A DNA stretch of 64,000 nucleotides, from positions 682,001-746,000 of the forward strand of contig NZ_MPVN01000001.1 of NCBI RefSeq assembly GCF_001955535.1. Direction: 5' to 3'. This stretch comes from Paenibacillus sp. FSL H7-0326. Lineage in GTDB: Bacteria; Bacillota; Bacilli; Paenibacillales; Paenibacillaceae. The position numbers were made by a program, and so were the translations under genes. Shown piece after piece: positions 24,375 to 33,025 of the stretch. The notes under the pieces are model-generated. The model was not told the origin of the DNA, did no database searches, and was given only the letters and a program-made list of their open reading frames with translations. Within the stretch, counting starts at the first letter, position 1. Each line of letters starts with the position of its first letter.

Positions 24375-25062
24375 GAATTATCTCCTTATAAGTAAGCTGA
24401 TCATTCTCACTTTGCGCTTGCCAGGAGGGGAGCAGCCAGCTCAGTTCCTCAGCCGTATCCTGAATGAACTGCTCCACACGTTCCACATCCATGAATCGAA
24501 GGGTACGGGGCTTGACGGGTTCTTCCAGCTTCCTTAATATCTCAAACCTATAATCATCGACTTCCTCCATGGTAACGAGGGCTCCCATTGACAACGCAGG
24601 AGCGACCTCCAGCGCCTCCAGTAAATCCTTGGTTTCCGGATGTATATCCATAAGTATGTATTCCAGCTGCAGTACATCGCGCTGGTATAAGCTCTGAAAC
24701 GATCTAATCTGACTGTACCAGCGGTAAACAATGAATCGCTGTACGTAATTCTCTATCCCTTTGTATACCGTTTCTGCCCACCTCACATCTGCATACAAGT
24801 GCGCCGCATATCCCAATAAATATTCATTGTATTCTTCTCCCAAGCTTCGGTCTGCATGAGCCGCATGGAACAGCTGAATATCTCTTACTCTGGGCAGCAC
24901 ACCTTCAGATGGACAGGAATGACTCGCCCACTTCATCTGTTCATTCGCGCCCTGTCGAACTCGAAAAGCGTTGGGTGCGATACTGCCAAGTACAAAAGAC
25001 GGTGAGGGCCGCCCTTGCTTTACCAGATGGGCAATCGTTAAATGAACCATTGGCCAAGGCAT
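24364..25062 (-). CDS. Zinc-dependent phospholipase C-like protein
   Basis: A 232-residue protein that starts MPWPMVHLTIAHLV and contains FVLGSIAPNAFRV and LGYAAHLYADVRWAETVYKG. The spaced His and Asp residues match the zinc-dependent phospholipase C-like family of cytosolic Firmicute proteins. That family resembles the metal-binding helical bundle of PLC/P1 nuclease, but its true substrates are unknown. There is no signal peptide, unlike secreted PLCs. It overlaps the sugar kinase start by 11 bases, so the two are co-translated. Confidence 0.75.
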   Translation of the reverse strand: MPWPMVHLTIAHLVKQGRPSPSFVLGSIAPNAFRVRQGANEQMKWASHSCPSEGVLPRVRDIQLFHAAHADRSLGEEYNEYLLGYAAHLYADVRWAETVYKGIENYVQRFIVYRWYSQIRSFQSLYQRDVLQLEYILMDIHPETKDLLEALEVAPALSMGALVTMEEVDDYRFEILRKLEEPVKPRTLRFMDVERVEQFIQDTAEELSWLLPSWQAQSENDQLTYKEIIHEQ

Positions 25063-25145
25063 AATAATTCCCCACTTTTCCCCTTTTTTATTATTGCTGT
25101 CTCTCTCTTGTTTTCTTATAGGTGGGTTCGCTATAATGCATCAAT

Positions 25146-25700
25146 TCAGCCGTGCAAAATTAACAAAGGCCAGTGATCCAGCCACTCCTTCTCAAACACT
25201 CGCTGCTTAAACAGCCCGGTATGAAGGAAATAGGGACTTTGCCTGACATTCATTTCAAACAGATCTTGAAGACCAAATGGGCTGACAATCTCCATTTCAT
25301 CCTGATCATTCAGTCTGATGGCCACGGCGGTTGCGGTTTCGGGCCAGTACCTCATTGCATCCTCTACCGATTGGTATGGAGTCGTCCGATTGTTGTATTC
25401 ATGCATACGGGCCTGATTCTTCACCTGCCAGTTGCGCCTGATCTGGCCGGATTCAAGCTGCTTCTCATACTGCTTGTCTACCCAATCATCCGTCTGGTCA
25501 GGGTCGTAATAGATGACGTCAATATCATGAAGGGGTGTATATTGTTTGTATTCATGGAGTACATCCCAAACACGGTTGCGGACATATCCTGCAGCGATGC
25601 AGCCCTGAGGAAGCCTTAATTCACGAACACGCTTTAGATCATCCATCACCTGAACATCCTTCATGATCTGATACAGCTGCTCTTCATAGCTTAAATTCAT
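25146..25700 (-). CDS. Nucleotidyltransferase family protein
   Basis: A 184-residue protein of the nucleotidyltransferase-like group formerly called DUF925. It shows CIAAGYVRNRVWD, then PLHDIDVIYYDPDQ, the G(x)R ... hDhDh pattern of the polymerase-beta superfamily, and VAIRLNDQDEMEIVSPFGL. Start ATG 25698-25700 is fixed by AGGAGGGAATT; an upstream in-frame ATG has no such site. The substrate is unknown. Confidence 0.82.
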   Translation of the reverse strand: MNLSYEEQLYQIMKDVQVMDDLKRVRELRLPQGCIAAGYVRNRVWDVLHEYKQYTPLHDIDVIYYDPDQTDDWVDKQYEKQLESGQIRRNWQVKNQARMHEYNNRTTPYQSVEDAMRYWPETATAVAIRLNDQDEMEIVSPFGLQDLFEMNVRQSPYFLHTGLFKQRVFEKEWLDHWPLLILHG

Positions 25701-25845
25701 AATTCCCTCCTTGCTATATAAATTATAGTCCATATGTTCATAGGCATTCAATGAATAGTTTGCACTTTTTTTACATATTAGAATAGGTTCAACTCAAGTG
25801 ATCTTTTGATGAGGCTGGCTGTATAAATAGATTAATTAGCGTAAC

Positions 25846-25884
25846 TAAAAAGCAGCAGATCGTCTGCTGATAACGACCTGCTGC
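25846..25884 (-). terminator. Intrinsic terminator after methyltransferase gene
   Basis: On the minus strand GCAGCAGGTCGT pairs with ACGATCTGCTGC (one G-T pair), then TTTTTAG follows. It begins six bases past the stop codon. Confidence 0.8.
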
Positions 25885-25889
25885 ATACT

Positions 25890-26606
25890 TTATTCTGACC
25901 GCTTCTGGGCTGCAAAACGGATCAGCTGACAGCGGAATTCAGTGGGCTCATCATATTTTTGTTCAGGAATAGCTTGTGTAACTCGCTCTGTGAATAATAT
26001 TTCCCAGTCTTTGTATTGATCTGCAAGTATTTCTTCAGCATGCAAGGTAGGCAGATTAAGCTCAATCAAGGGTTCTCTAGGCCTATGATCCTGAATTGTC
26101 ACTTCCTCTACATTCGTGCTCATCGTGATCAGATTGATTCCTCCGAGCTTCGTGCCCTCCTTCATTCTCCGAATTACTTTGCTTAGTGCCTCCTCAGAAG
26201 ACAAGTGTTCAAGACAGGAACACGCGGCGATGTAATCATACCGATTCTTTCTCATCTCATAATGTTCAATATCTGCTTGCTCAGCTGATATCATATGATC
26301 TACCTTATAATCTTTAGCATGTTCAACTAGGCTTTGAACAGCCTCCTCCAGCAGATCAACAGCAATCAGCTCACTGCTTGTTCCTTTTAGTTTTTCCGCC
26401 ATGGCGATCGTATTTCTCCCCGCACCAGCTCCGAGATCCAGTATGGTCAAGTTCTGCTTCAAACGCATTAACCGCGCAAGACTATCCATGACAACCGGCA
26501 TTGGACCGGCCATCCAAGTTCCCTCTTCATAAATATCATGCTCTTGATAAAATTGTTTATGGTAATTCTCTTCCATTTTACGAGCTTCTTCAAATTGTCT
26601 ATCCAT
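25890..26606 (-). CDS. SAM-dependent methyltransferase
   Basis: A 238-residue class I methyltransferase. Motif I is LTILDLGAGAGRNTIAMAEK, the acidic motif II end is ELIAVDLLEEAV, and DYIAACSCLEHLSSEEAL is the post-motif region. The layout is close to TehB/UbiE-like small-molecule methyltransferases. The ribosome binding site is GGAGG before ATG 26606. No neighbours suggest the acceptor. Confidence 0.85.
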   Translation of the reverse strand: MDRQFEEARKMEENYHKQFYQEHDIYEEGTWMAGPMPVVMDSLARLMRLKQNLTILDLGAGAGRNTIAMAEKLKGTSSELIAVDLLEEAVQSLVEHAKDYKVDHMISAEQADIEHYEMRKNRYDYIAACSCLEHLSSEEALSKVIRRMKEGTKLGGINLITMSTNVEEVTIQDHRPREPLIELNLPTLHAEEILADQYKDWEILFTERVTQAIPEQKYDEPTEFRCQLIRFAAQKRSE

Positions 26607-26716
26607 CGAGTAGACACCTCCGTTATCGTTCGTTGTAGGATGTATTTACTCTTTAACCCATTTACAAACTTCTAATTCAGCATGGAAAAATATCTACCAT
26701 ACGAAAGAATGTCCCT

Positions 26717-27043
26717 TTATAGCCAGCCAAAATAAACGATAGCCCAAACCACAGTAACGATCAGACCTCCGGTTACCATCATCTGACCTACGTCCCGGCG
26801 ATATTCATCGTCGTGGAACAAGAGAAATGTCCCCACTAAGATAGCAATGGGCGATAATACAATCGTCAGTATGACCAGCAGAACAGCCGAATATCTATCC
26901 ACATAGAATAGCTCGTCACCTGGCAGCTCGTTGATGTCCAGCGACTTCTGTTTCTTTACGGCCAGCTCACCGCAGTTCTTACATTTAAAGGCATGTTCGT
27001 CAAGTGGTTCCCCGCATCCCGCACAACTACGCTTTTGATTCAT
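26717..27043 (-). CDS. Zinc-ribbon membrane protein
   Basis: A 108-residue protein. An N-terminal zinc ribbon (CAGCGEPLDE then FKCKNCGEL, two CxxC pairs) is followed by two transmembrane helices at about 52-75 and 88-107. Such proteins are common in Firmicutes; their function is unknown. It follows the alpha/beta hydrolase gene by 15 bases, so they share an operon. Confidence 0.75.
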   Translation of the reverse strand: MNQKRSCAGCGEPLDEHAFKCKNCGELAVKKQKSLDINELPGDELFYVDRYSAVLLVILTIVLSPIAILVGTFLLFHDDEYRRDVGQMMVTGGLIVTVVWAIVYFGWL

Positions 27044-27058
27044 AATAACCCCCTCCCT

Positions 27059-28006
27059 TTAGACAGCCTCTTCTTTTTTCTCCAAATACTTGGCCAGGAA
27101 ATCCCGTACGGCCTGCTTGTAACCATCCGGGTCAATAACAAATGCGGTTCCATGTGCAGCATGGGGAACGGTGAACAAATATTTGTCTCCACCACTGTGT
27201 TCATAGAGCTCATATACCATGGTGGTAGGCACGAAATCATCCTCTTCCCCATGAATATATAGAACAGGCAGCTGCGTTTTTTTTACTTGCTCCAGAGCAG
27301 ATGCCTCTTTAAAGCCATAGCCTGATTTCAGCTTGGTGTATAGGCTTGTCAGCGGGATAAATGGAAAAGGAGGCAGCTTAAACATTTGCTTCAATTGATA
27401 AGTTAACTCTGCATGGACGGAGGTATATCCACAATCCGCAATGATCGCCTTTATTTGTGGAGGCAGCTTCTCTCCGCTCGCCATCAGAACAGTTGCCGCA
27501 CCCATGGATATGCCGTGCAATATAACTTCACTGTCCGCACCTGTCCGCATTATAACGGTCTGCATCCAGTCGATATAGTCCAGTCGGTCATGCCATCCAA
27601 AGCTGATATAGTTACCCTCACTCGCCCCATGTCCACGATCATCCGGCATCAGCACATTATAGCCGAGTTCTTCTACATAGAATTTGGCAAAGGCAGACAT
27701 GTCATAGCCTCTTCCCGTATAGCCGTGAGCCAATATAACCGTTGTGTTTGTGTTGGTTTCTGCTTCAATCCATGTGGCCCTAAGCTTCAGCCCGTCGAAG
27801 GAGGTCAGCTCAAGCTCCTCTCTTTTCTGCGAACGGATCCAGGCATAATCAGGCCCGGAAGAAACAACTTGATCACCGGCTGCCTGATCTGCATTTCCCG
27901 CCAGGAAAGCTTTTGGCGCACGTTTAACAGCCATTTTATAAAAGTGTGATACGATAACTGCCATGATAGCAATGACAACTAGAGCAACAATAACAATCCA
28001 CCACAT
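27059..28006 (-). CDS. Membrane-anchored alpha/beta hydrolase
   Basis: A 315-residue protein. An N-terminal signal anchor (about 2-22; IVIVALVVIAIMAVIVSHFY) is followed by an alpha/beta hydrolase domain with the nucleophile elbow LHGISMGAATVL, RGHGASEGNYISFG, and late Asp and His in HGEEDDFVP and PHAAHGTAF. It resembles the B. subtilis YqkD group. The substrate is unknown; its location is the outer face or the membrane. It starts behind TAAGGAGAG. Confidence 0.82.
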   Translation of the reverse strand: MWWIVIVALVVIAIMAVIVSHFYKMAVKRAPKAFLAGNADQAAGDQVVSSGPDYAWIRSQKREELELTSFDGLKLRATWIEAETNTNTTVILAHGYTGRGYDMSAFAKFYVEELGYNVLMPDDRGHGASEGNYISFGWHDRLDYIDWMQTVIMRTGADSEVILHGISMGAATVLMASGEKLPPQIKAIIADCGYTSVHAELTYQLKQMFKLPPFPFIPLTSLYTKLKSGYGFKEASALEQVKKTQLPVLYIHGEEDDFVPTTMVYELYEHSGGDKYLFTVPHAAHGTAFVIDPDGYKQAVRDFLAKYLEKKEEAV

Positions 28007-28102
28007 TCCAAACTCTCTCCTTATCCAAACGATCTATCTTTCTGTCATATTCACTCTATAACGACTTTCCATTTTATACAATGCCAACGCCTAAATATGA
28101 AG

Positions 28103-28148
28103 TATAACAAAATAAACAGCCGGACTGCCATATAGGCGTCCGGCTGTT
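28103..28148 (-). terminator. Terminator of the liv operon
   Basis: AACAGCCGGAC (28115-28125) pairs with GTCCGGCTGTT (28138-28148), with a further GCC/GGC inside. On the minus strand it is followed by TATTTTGTT. It ends the livHMGFJ transcript 15 bases past livJ. Confidence 0.85.
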
Positions 28149-28162
28149 CAGCGTGTTCCTGT

Positions 28163-29356
28163 TTACGGATTCACTTTGGTTACAAAGGTTTGTTTACCAT
28201 CCACATATTCAAGCACCGCTGCTGATTTAACGGGATCATGAAATTCATTAAGCGTTACGGTTCCGGTAGCCAGCTGCAGATCTGTCGTTGATGCAAGTGC
28301 GTCCCTCACTTTCTCCGGCTCCGTGGAGCCGGCACGGGTAAGGGCATCGGCAAGCAGCTTCACTGTATCATAGCCGAGCGCAGCAAAGCCATCGGGCGCT
28401 TCGTCACCATTTGCTTTTTTGTAAGCATCCACAAAGGATTTAACTTCCGGCGCGGTATCTTCTGATGAATAGTGATTGGAGATATACGTATTGTTCAGCG
28501 GGTCTTCACCTGCAATTTTCACAAGCTCAGGTGAATCCCATCCATCTCCGCCTAGGAAAGGAACCGTAATGCCAATTTCCCTCGCTTGCTTCACAATCTT
28601 ACCAACCTCTTCGTAGTAGCCAGGCAGGTAAATTACATCCGGGTTCTTATCCTTGATCCGAGTGAGCACAGCTTTAAAGTCTGAATCTTTCTGAGCATAC
28701 GATTCTTCAGCTACAATTTCTCCGCCAGCTGCCGTAAAGGTTTCTTTAAAGGAGGCCTGTAGACCCTTGGAGTAATCACTCGTCGTATCGGTATAAATAA
28801 CTGCGGTGGCTGCATTTAATTCATCCTTAGCAAATGAAGCCATCACCTGACCTTGGAATGGATCAATAAAACAAGTACGGAAGATCCAATCGTTGACTTT
28901 CCCAGTTCGTTCATCGACTGTAATCTTGGAGTTCGTTGCCGAGCTTGTTATCATCGGAATTTGCTTTTCCATAGCGATCGGCACAGCACCGAGAGTGTTA
29001 GTGGAGGTTGATGGGCCTAGTAACGCAACAACCTTATCACTGGTAATCAGCTTCTGGGCAGCTCGTGTTGATTCCTCAGGCTTAGATGCATTATCAGCCT
29101 CCACTAGCTCAAGCTGCTTGCCGAGCACTCCGCCAGCTGCATTGATCTCTTCGACAGCTAAGCGAATTCCTTTGACAGATGAATTTCCAAAGGTGGATTG
29201 TCCTCCGGTCATCTCGTAGTTGGTACCAATCTTGATTGTGCCCTCATTCTCATTCTCACTCTCAGCACGGCTACCTGATTCTCCGCCGCTGCATCCGCTT
29301 AAGAATACTGCTGAAATCAATACTGTACTGAGTAGATTAAACCACGGTTTCCGCAT
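28163..29356 (-). CDS. livJ: Branched-chain amino acid ABC transporter substrate-binding lipoprotein
   Basis: A 397-residue lipoprotein. The signal peptide ends in a lipobox (FLSGC, Cys near residue 22), then a Ser/Gly/Glu-rich linker and a type I periplasmic-binding fold: IKIGTNYEMTGGQSTFGNS, VVALLGPSTSTNTLGAVPIA, VIYLPGYYEEVGKIVKQARE. It binds Leu/Ile/Val or related amides outside the membrane. I use the ATG at 29354-29356, ten bases after GGGGGAG, rather than the TTG two codons earlier. It is the last gene of the cluster, 86 bases after livF. Confidence 0.92.
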   Translation of the reverse strand: MRKPWFNLLSTVLISAVFLSGCSGGESGSRAESENENEGTIKIGTNYEMTGGQSTFGNSSVKGIRLAVEEINAAGGVLGKQLELVEADNASKPEESTRAAQKLITSDKVVALLGPSTSTNTLGAVPIAMEKQIPMITSSATNSKITVDERTGKVNDWIFRTCFIDPFQGQVMASFAKDELNAATAVIYTDTTSDYSKGLQASFKETFTAAGGEIVAEESYAQKDSDFKAVLTRIKDKNPDVIYLPGYYEEVGKIVKQAREIGITVPFLGGDGWDSPELVKIAGEDPLNNTYISNHYSSEDTAPEVKSFVDAYKKANGDEAPDGFAALGYDTVKLLADALTRAGSTEPEKVRDALASTTDLQLATGTVTLNEFHDPVKSAAVLEYVDGKQTFVTKVNP

Positions 29357-29442
29357 CGACAATACACTCCCCCGTATCGTTTATTTTCCTATCTATTTGC
29401 CAACTGGTAGAAGAGGCATCCTGGCTTATAGGTTCCCTTCTC

Positions 29443-30153
29443 TCAGATATGACCTCCCAGATAAGCAAGCTTGATCTCATCAGAATCAGCGAGCTCCGAC
29501 GCTTCTCCTTCTATGACGACCTTCCCGGTCTCCAATACGTAAGCACGGTCCGCAATCTTGAGGGCTTGGTGAGCATTTTGCTCTACCAGCATTACGGTCG
29601 TTCCCGCTGCGTTAATCGTCTGGATCACCTTGAATATTTCTTTTACAAGAAGTGGAGCAAGTCCCATTGATGGCTCATCCAGCAGCAACAGCTTCGGTCT
29701 TGCCATAAGTGACCGTCCAATAGCCAGCATTTGCTGTTCGCCTCCGGACAAAGTGCCCGCCATCTGCTTCTTGCGTTCAGCAAGTATGGGGAAGGTAGAG
29801 TATACATTCTCGATATCAGATCGCAGCTCTTTCTGATCCCGCTGCAGAAATCCGCCTAGCTCAAGGTTCTCCTCAACCGACATATTCGCAAAAATTCTTC
29901 TTCCCTCTGGGCAATGAATCAGGCCTTTCATTGTAATGTTTCGGGGAGATTGTCCTTGAACAGCCATCCCCTGAAAATGAATGATTCCCGTTCTTGGCTT
30001 GATCAGTCCAGACAAGGTCCTGAGCAAGGTCGACTTCCCGGCACCATTCGCGCCAATCAGGGTCACAATCTCTCCTTCGCTGACATGAAGATGTATATCT
30101 TTTAGAGCATGAATGGCTCCATAATATACATTCAAACCCTCAATGTTAAGCAT
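29443..30153 (-). CDS. livF: Branched-chain amino acid ABC transporter ATPase LivF
   Basis: A 236-residue ABC ATPase: Walker A GANGAGKSTLLRTLSGL, signature LSGGEQQMLAIGRSLM, Walker B KLLLLDEPSMGLAP, H-loop region VMLVEQNAHQALK. Length and sequence order match LivF. The ATG lies behind GAGGAGG and overlaps the end of livG by 8 bases, giving coupled translation. Confidence 0.94.
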   Translation of the reverse strand: MLNIEGLNVYYGAIHALKDIHLHVSEGEIVTLIGANGAGKSTLLRTLSGLIKPRTGIIHFQGMAVQGQSPRNITMKGLIHCPEGRRIFANMSVEENLELGGFLQRDQKELRSDIENVYSTFPILAERKKQMAGTLSGGEQQMLAIGRSLMARPKLLLLDEPSMGLAPLLVKEIFKVIQTINAAGTTVMLVEQNAHQALKIADRAYVLETGKVVIEGEASELADSDEIKLAYLGGHI

Positions 30154-30943
30154 GGCCTTCCTCCTCAGCGTCCTGACCCAGATAAGCTTCAATGACTTGT
30201 GCAGAGGTACGTATGACTTCCGGTGTACCTTCTGCTATTCGCTCTCCCCGGTCGAGTACGTAAATTCGATCACATACATTCATGACAAGTGACATGTCAT
30301 GCTCAATCAGAAGAATACTCAGTTTATAGTTGTCCTTAATCCACTTAATCAGTGTCATGAGCTCCGCTGTTTCCTGAGGATTCATCCCCGCCGCGGGTTC
30401 ATCCAGCAGCAGCACCTTTGGACCTGTCGCGAGCGCTCTTGCAATTTCCAAACGCCGCTGTTTCCCATAGCTCAAATTTCCAGCAAGTTCATGTTCACGA
30501 TCCTTGAGATTGAAGATTTCAAGGATTTCGTTTGCTTTTTTATTGATCTCCTTCTCGCCCTTGAAGTGCATGGGCAGTCTGAACATCGAGGACACAGCAG
30601 AATGCCTGGCATGTTGATGGAATGCCATCTTAATGTTATCCACAACACTCATTTGACCAAACAAGCGGATATTTTGAAAAGTCCGAGCCGCTCCCTTCTG
30701 ATTGATCTGATAAGGCTTTAGCCCATTCAATTTCTCACCTGCCAGATGAATCTTCCCGGCAGAAGGCTCATAGACACCGGTCAGCAGATTAAACAACGTA
30801 GTTTTTCCTGCTCCATTAGGGCCAATAAGTCCAACCAACTCTCCTTCAGCCATGTACATAGATACATTGTTCAAAGCCTGCAGACCGCCAAAGGTTCTAC
30901 TTACATGATTCACTTCAAGAAGAATGGGTGCCGGTGTGCTCAT
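30146..30943 (-). CDS. livG: Branched-chain amino acid ABC transporter ATPase LivG
   Basis: A 265-residue ABC ATPase with Walker A GPNGAGKTTLFNLLTG, signature LSYGKQRRLEIARALA, Walker B VLLLDEPAAGMNPQE and LLIEHDMSLVM. The longer insert after the Walker A region (KGAARTFQNIRLFGQMSVVD) is typical of LivG. It overlaps the livM 3' end by 29 bases. Confidence 0.94.
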   Translation of the reverse strand: MSTPAPILLEVNHVSRTFGGLQALNNVSMYMAEGELVGLIGPNGAGKTTLFNLLTGVYEPSAGKIHLAGEKLNGLKPYQINQKGAARTFQNIRLFGQMSVVDNIKMAFHQHARHSAVSSMFRLPMHFKGEKEINKKANEILEIFNLKDREHELAGNLSYGKQRRLEIARALATGPKVLLLDEPAAGMNPQETAELMTLIKWIKDNYKLSILLIEHDMSLVMNVCDRIYVLDRGERIAEGTPEVIRTSAQVIEAYLGQDAEEEGHA

Positions 30944-31886
30944 TCTCTGCCTTCCCTCCTCTTTTGTTTAAAAAATCAAATGAAAACTCCCTTGTTCCAA
31001 GCAGGCCCTTCGGCCGAAAAATCATCATCAGAATAAGCAAGGAAGAATATATGACCATCCGAATCTCCGGATAATCCTGAAGTAGAGTAAATAATAAAGT
31101 CAGCACAATCGCACCAATAATCGCTCCCGATGTACTGCCAAGCCCTCCCAGCACGACCATGACGAGAATTTCAAATGATTTAAGAAAGTTAAAGCTGCTC
31201 GGGTTAATTACGTAAAACATATGAGCTGACAACGACCCGGCAATTCCTGCAAAGAAGGCACCGATCACAAAAGCCATGATTTTATAGAGTGTTGTGTTGA
31301 TACCCATCGCTTCTGCGGCAATTTCGTTCTCACGGATCGCTATACAGGCTCTACCATGACTCGATCTTATAAAATTGTTGATAAGAATGGTGGCAGCAAG
31401 CATGGCCGCAAATACCCATGTCCAAGTCGTTTCACTTGGAATTCCACTGAGACCTGAAGCGCCTCCTACATATTCCGTGTTAAGCAAAATAATCCGAATG
31501 ATCTCTCCGAACCCAAGTGTAGCAATCGCTAAGTAATCCCCCTTCAAGCGAAGAGTCGGTATCCCAATCAATAAGCCAAATATAGCGGCCAAACAACCTC
31601 CCAGCAGCATGGCAATAAGAAACGGCATGTCAAAATCAAGCGTCATAATCGCCGACATATAAGCGCCAACCGCCATAAATCCGGCATGCCCAATTGAGAA
31701 TTGGCCTGTAATTCCATTGATTAGATTTAATGACACACCTAGGATGATGTTGATACCAATCAATATGAGTGTGGATTCTGCTACGTCATTCAACACCCGA
31801 GACGATAATAAGACTTGAATTACACCGTAAATGACGAGTGAGAGAACAATTCCTAACCAGAACGAGCGTCTTTTTATGGTAAGCAT
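30915..31886 (-). CDS. livM: Branched-chain amino acid ABC transporter permease LivM
   Basis: A 323-residue integral membrane protein with about nine hydrophobic helices. The LivM signatures are NLINGITGQFSIGHAGFMAV and GEIIRIILLNTEYVGGASGL. It forms the translocation channel with LivH. The ATG at 31884-31886 (AGGTGGG upstream) was chosen over one three codons earlier. It lies nine bases after livH. Confidence 0.92.
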   Translation of the reverse strand: MLTIKRRSFWLGIVLSLVIYGVIQVLLSSRVLNDVAESTLILIGINIILGVSLNLINGITGQFSIGHAGFMAVGAYMSAIMTLDFDMPFLIAMLLGGCLAAIFGLLIGIPTLRLKGDYLAIATLGFGEIIRIILLNTEYVGGASGLSGIPSETTWTWVFAAMLAATILINNFIRSSHGRACIAIRENEIAAEAMGINTTLYKIMAFVIGAFFAGIAGSLSAHMFYVINPSSFNFLKSFEILVMVVLGGLGSTSGAIIGAIVLTLLFTLLQDYPEIRMVIYSSLLILMMIFRPKGLLGTREFSFDFLNKRGGKAENEHTGTHSS

Positions 31887-31895
31887 GAATCCCAC

Positions 31896-32798
31896 CTACA
31901 CTTTCTCGCGGGTGTTCTTGCCGAACAGTCCGGATGGTTTGAAAATAAGAATAAGGATCAGCACAGCAAAAGCAACCCCGTCTCTCCAAGAAGAAAAACC
32001 GATAGATGAAACGTTGGTCTCAATTGTTCCAAGCAGTAAGCCTCCAACGAGGGCACCAGGAATGCTCCCAATACCTCCAAGAACTGCTGCTACAAAGGCT
32101 TTCAAGCCCGGAATAACTCCCATTAACGGATCAACGGCATTGTAGGTCATACCGAAGACGACACCACCTGCTGCCGCAAGCGCGGAACCTATTGCAAATG
32201 TTGCTGATATGGTCCGATCCACATGAATGCCCATAAGCCTAGCAGCTTCCAGATCATAGGATACTGCTCGCATGGCTTTGCCAATCTTGGTTTGATGCAC
32301 AATATACTGAAGAAGTATCATTAGAATAATGGTGATAACAAAGATCATGATTTGATTCGTATCCACTTGGACGTCACCGAATAGTGTGAATTGATGTTTA
32401 GGAAGAATTTCGGGGAAACCTTGAGCTTGAGGGCCAAGGACGAGAATGCCGCTATTTTCTAGAAGGAACGATACACCGATCGCAGTGATCAGAACGGCTA
32501 TACGAGAAGCATTTCGAAGAGGCTTGTATGCGAGTCTCTCAATCAGCATGCCGAGCAGAGCACTGATCCCCATGGAGAATACAAGAGAAAGAAGCAGAAT
32601 AATGACAGGAGGAAGGCCTGCTGCCGCAAATAATCGGGCACTGTACAAACCGATAAATGAGCCGACCATAAAAATATCACCGTGTGCAAAGTTGATGAGC
32701 TTAATGATGCCGTATACCATTGTGTAGCCGAGTGCAATGAGAGCATAGATACTTCCAACAGATATTCCATTAATGAATTGCTGAATAAAATACTCCAT
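31896..32798 (-). CDS. livH: Branched-chain amino acid ABC transporter permease LivH
   Basis: A 300-residue permease with about eight transmembrane helices. Characteristic parts are NGISVGSIYALIALGYTMVY, INFAHGDIFMVG and GLKAFVAAVLGGIGSIPGAL. It is the first gene of livH-livM-livG-livF-livJ. The 164 bases between its start and the kinase terminator hold an imperfect inverted repeat GTAACAC/GTGTTTAC near 32885-32905 that could be an operator. Confidence 0.92.
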   Translation of the reverse strand: MEYFIQQFINGISVGSIYALIALGYTMVYGIIKLINFAHGDIFMVGSFIGLYSARLFAAAGLPPVIILLLSLVFSMGISALLGMLIERLAYKPLRNASRIAVLITAIGVSFLLENSGILVLGPQAQGFPEILPKHQFTLFGDVQVDTNQIMIFVITIILMILLQYIVHQTKIGKAMRAVSYDLEAARLMGIHVDRTISATFAIGSALAAAGGVVFGMTYNAVDPLMGVIPGLKAFVAAVLGGIGSIPGALVGGLLLGTIETNVSSIGFSSWRDGVAFAVLILILIFKPSGLFGKNTREKV

Positions 32799-32962
32799 CG
32801 CATGAGCACCTCTTCCTCAAGTTAGACAATATCCCATTCGCTTACAGCAAGAGCACGATGTTCAACTTTATTTTGTTAGATATAGTAACACATAGTGTTT
32901 ACATATGTCACCATTAATATCTTTTTATTACATAATGAATATTTTTATGTTAATTATCGTCA

Positions 32963-32997
32963 CACAAAAATGAGGTATTCCACTAAAGAATACCTCA
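32963..32997 (-). terminator. Terminator after the hybrid kinase gene
   Basis: TGAGGTATTC (32971-32980) pairs perfectly with GAATACCTCA (32988-32997). On the minus strand it is followed by TTTTTGTGTG. It separates the kinase operon from the liv operon. Confidence 0.88.
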
Positions 32998-33025
32998 CCA
33001 TTTGATAACAATCATGAAGAGTCGA

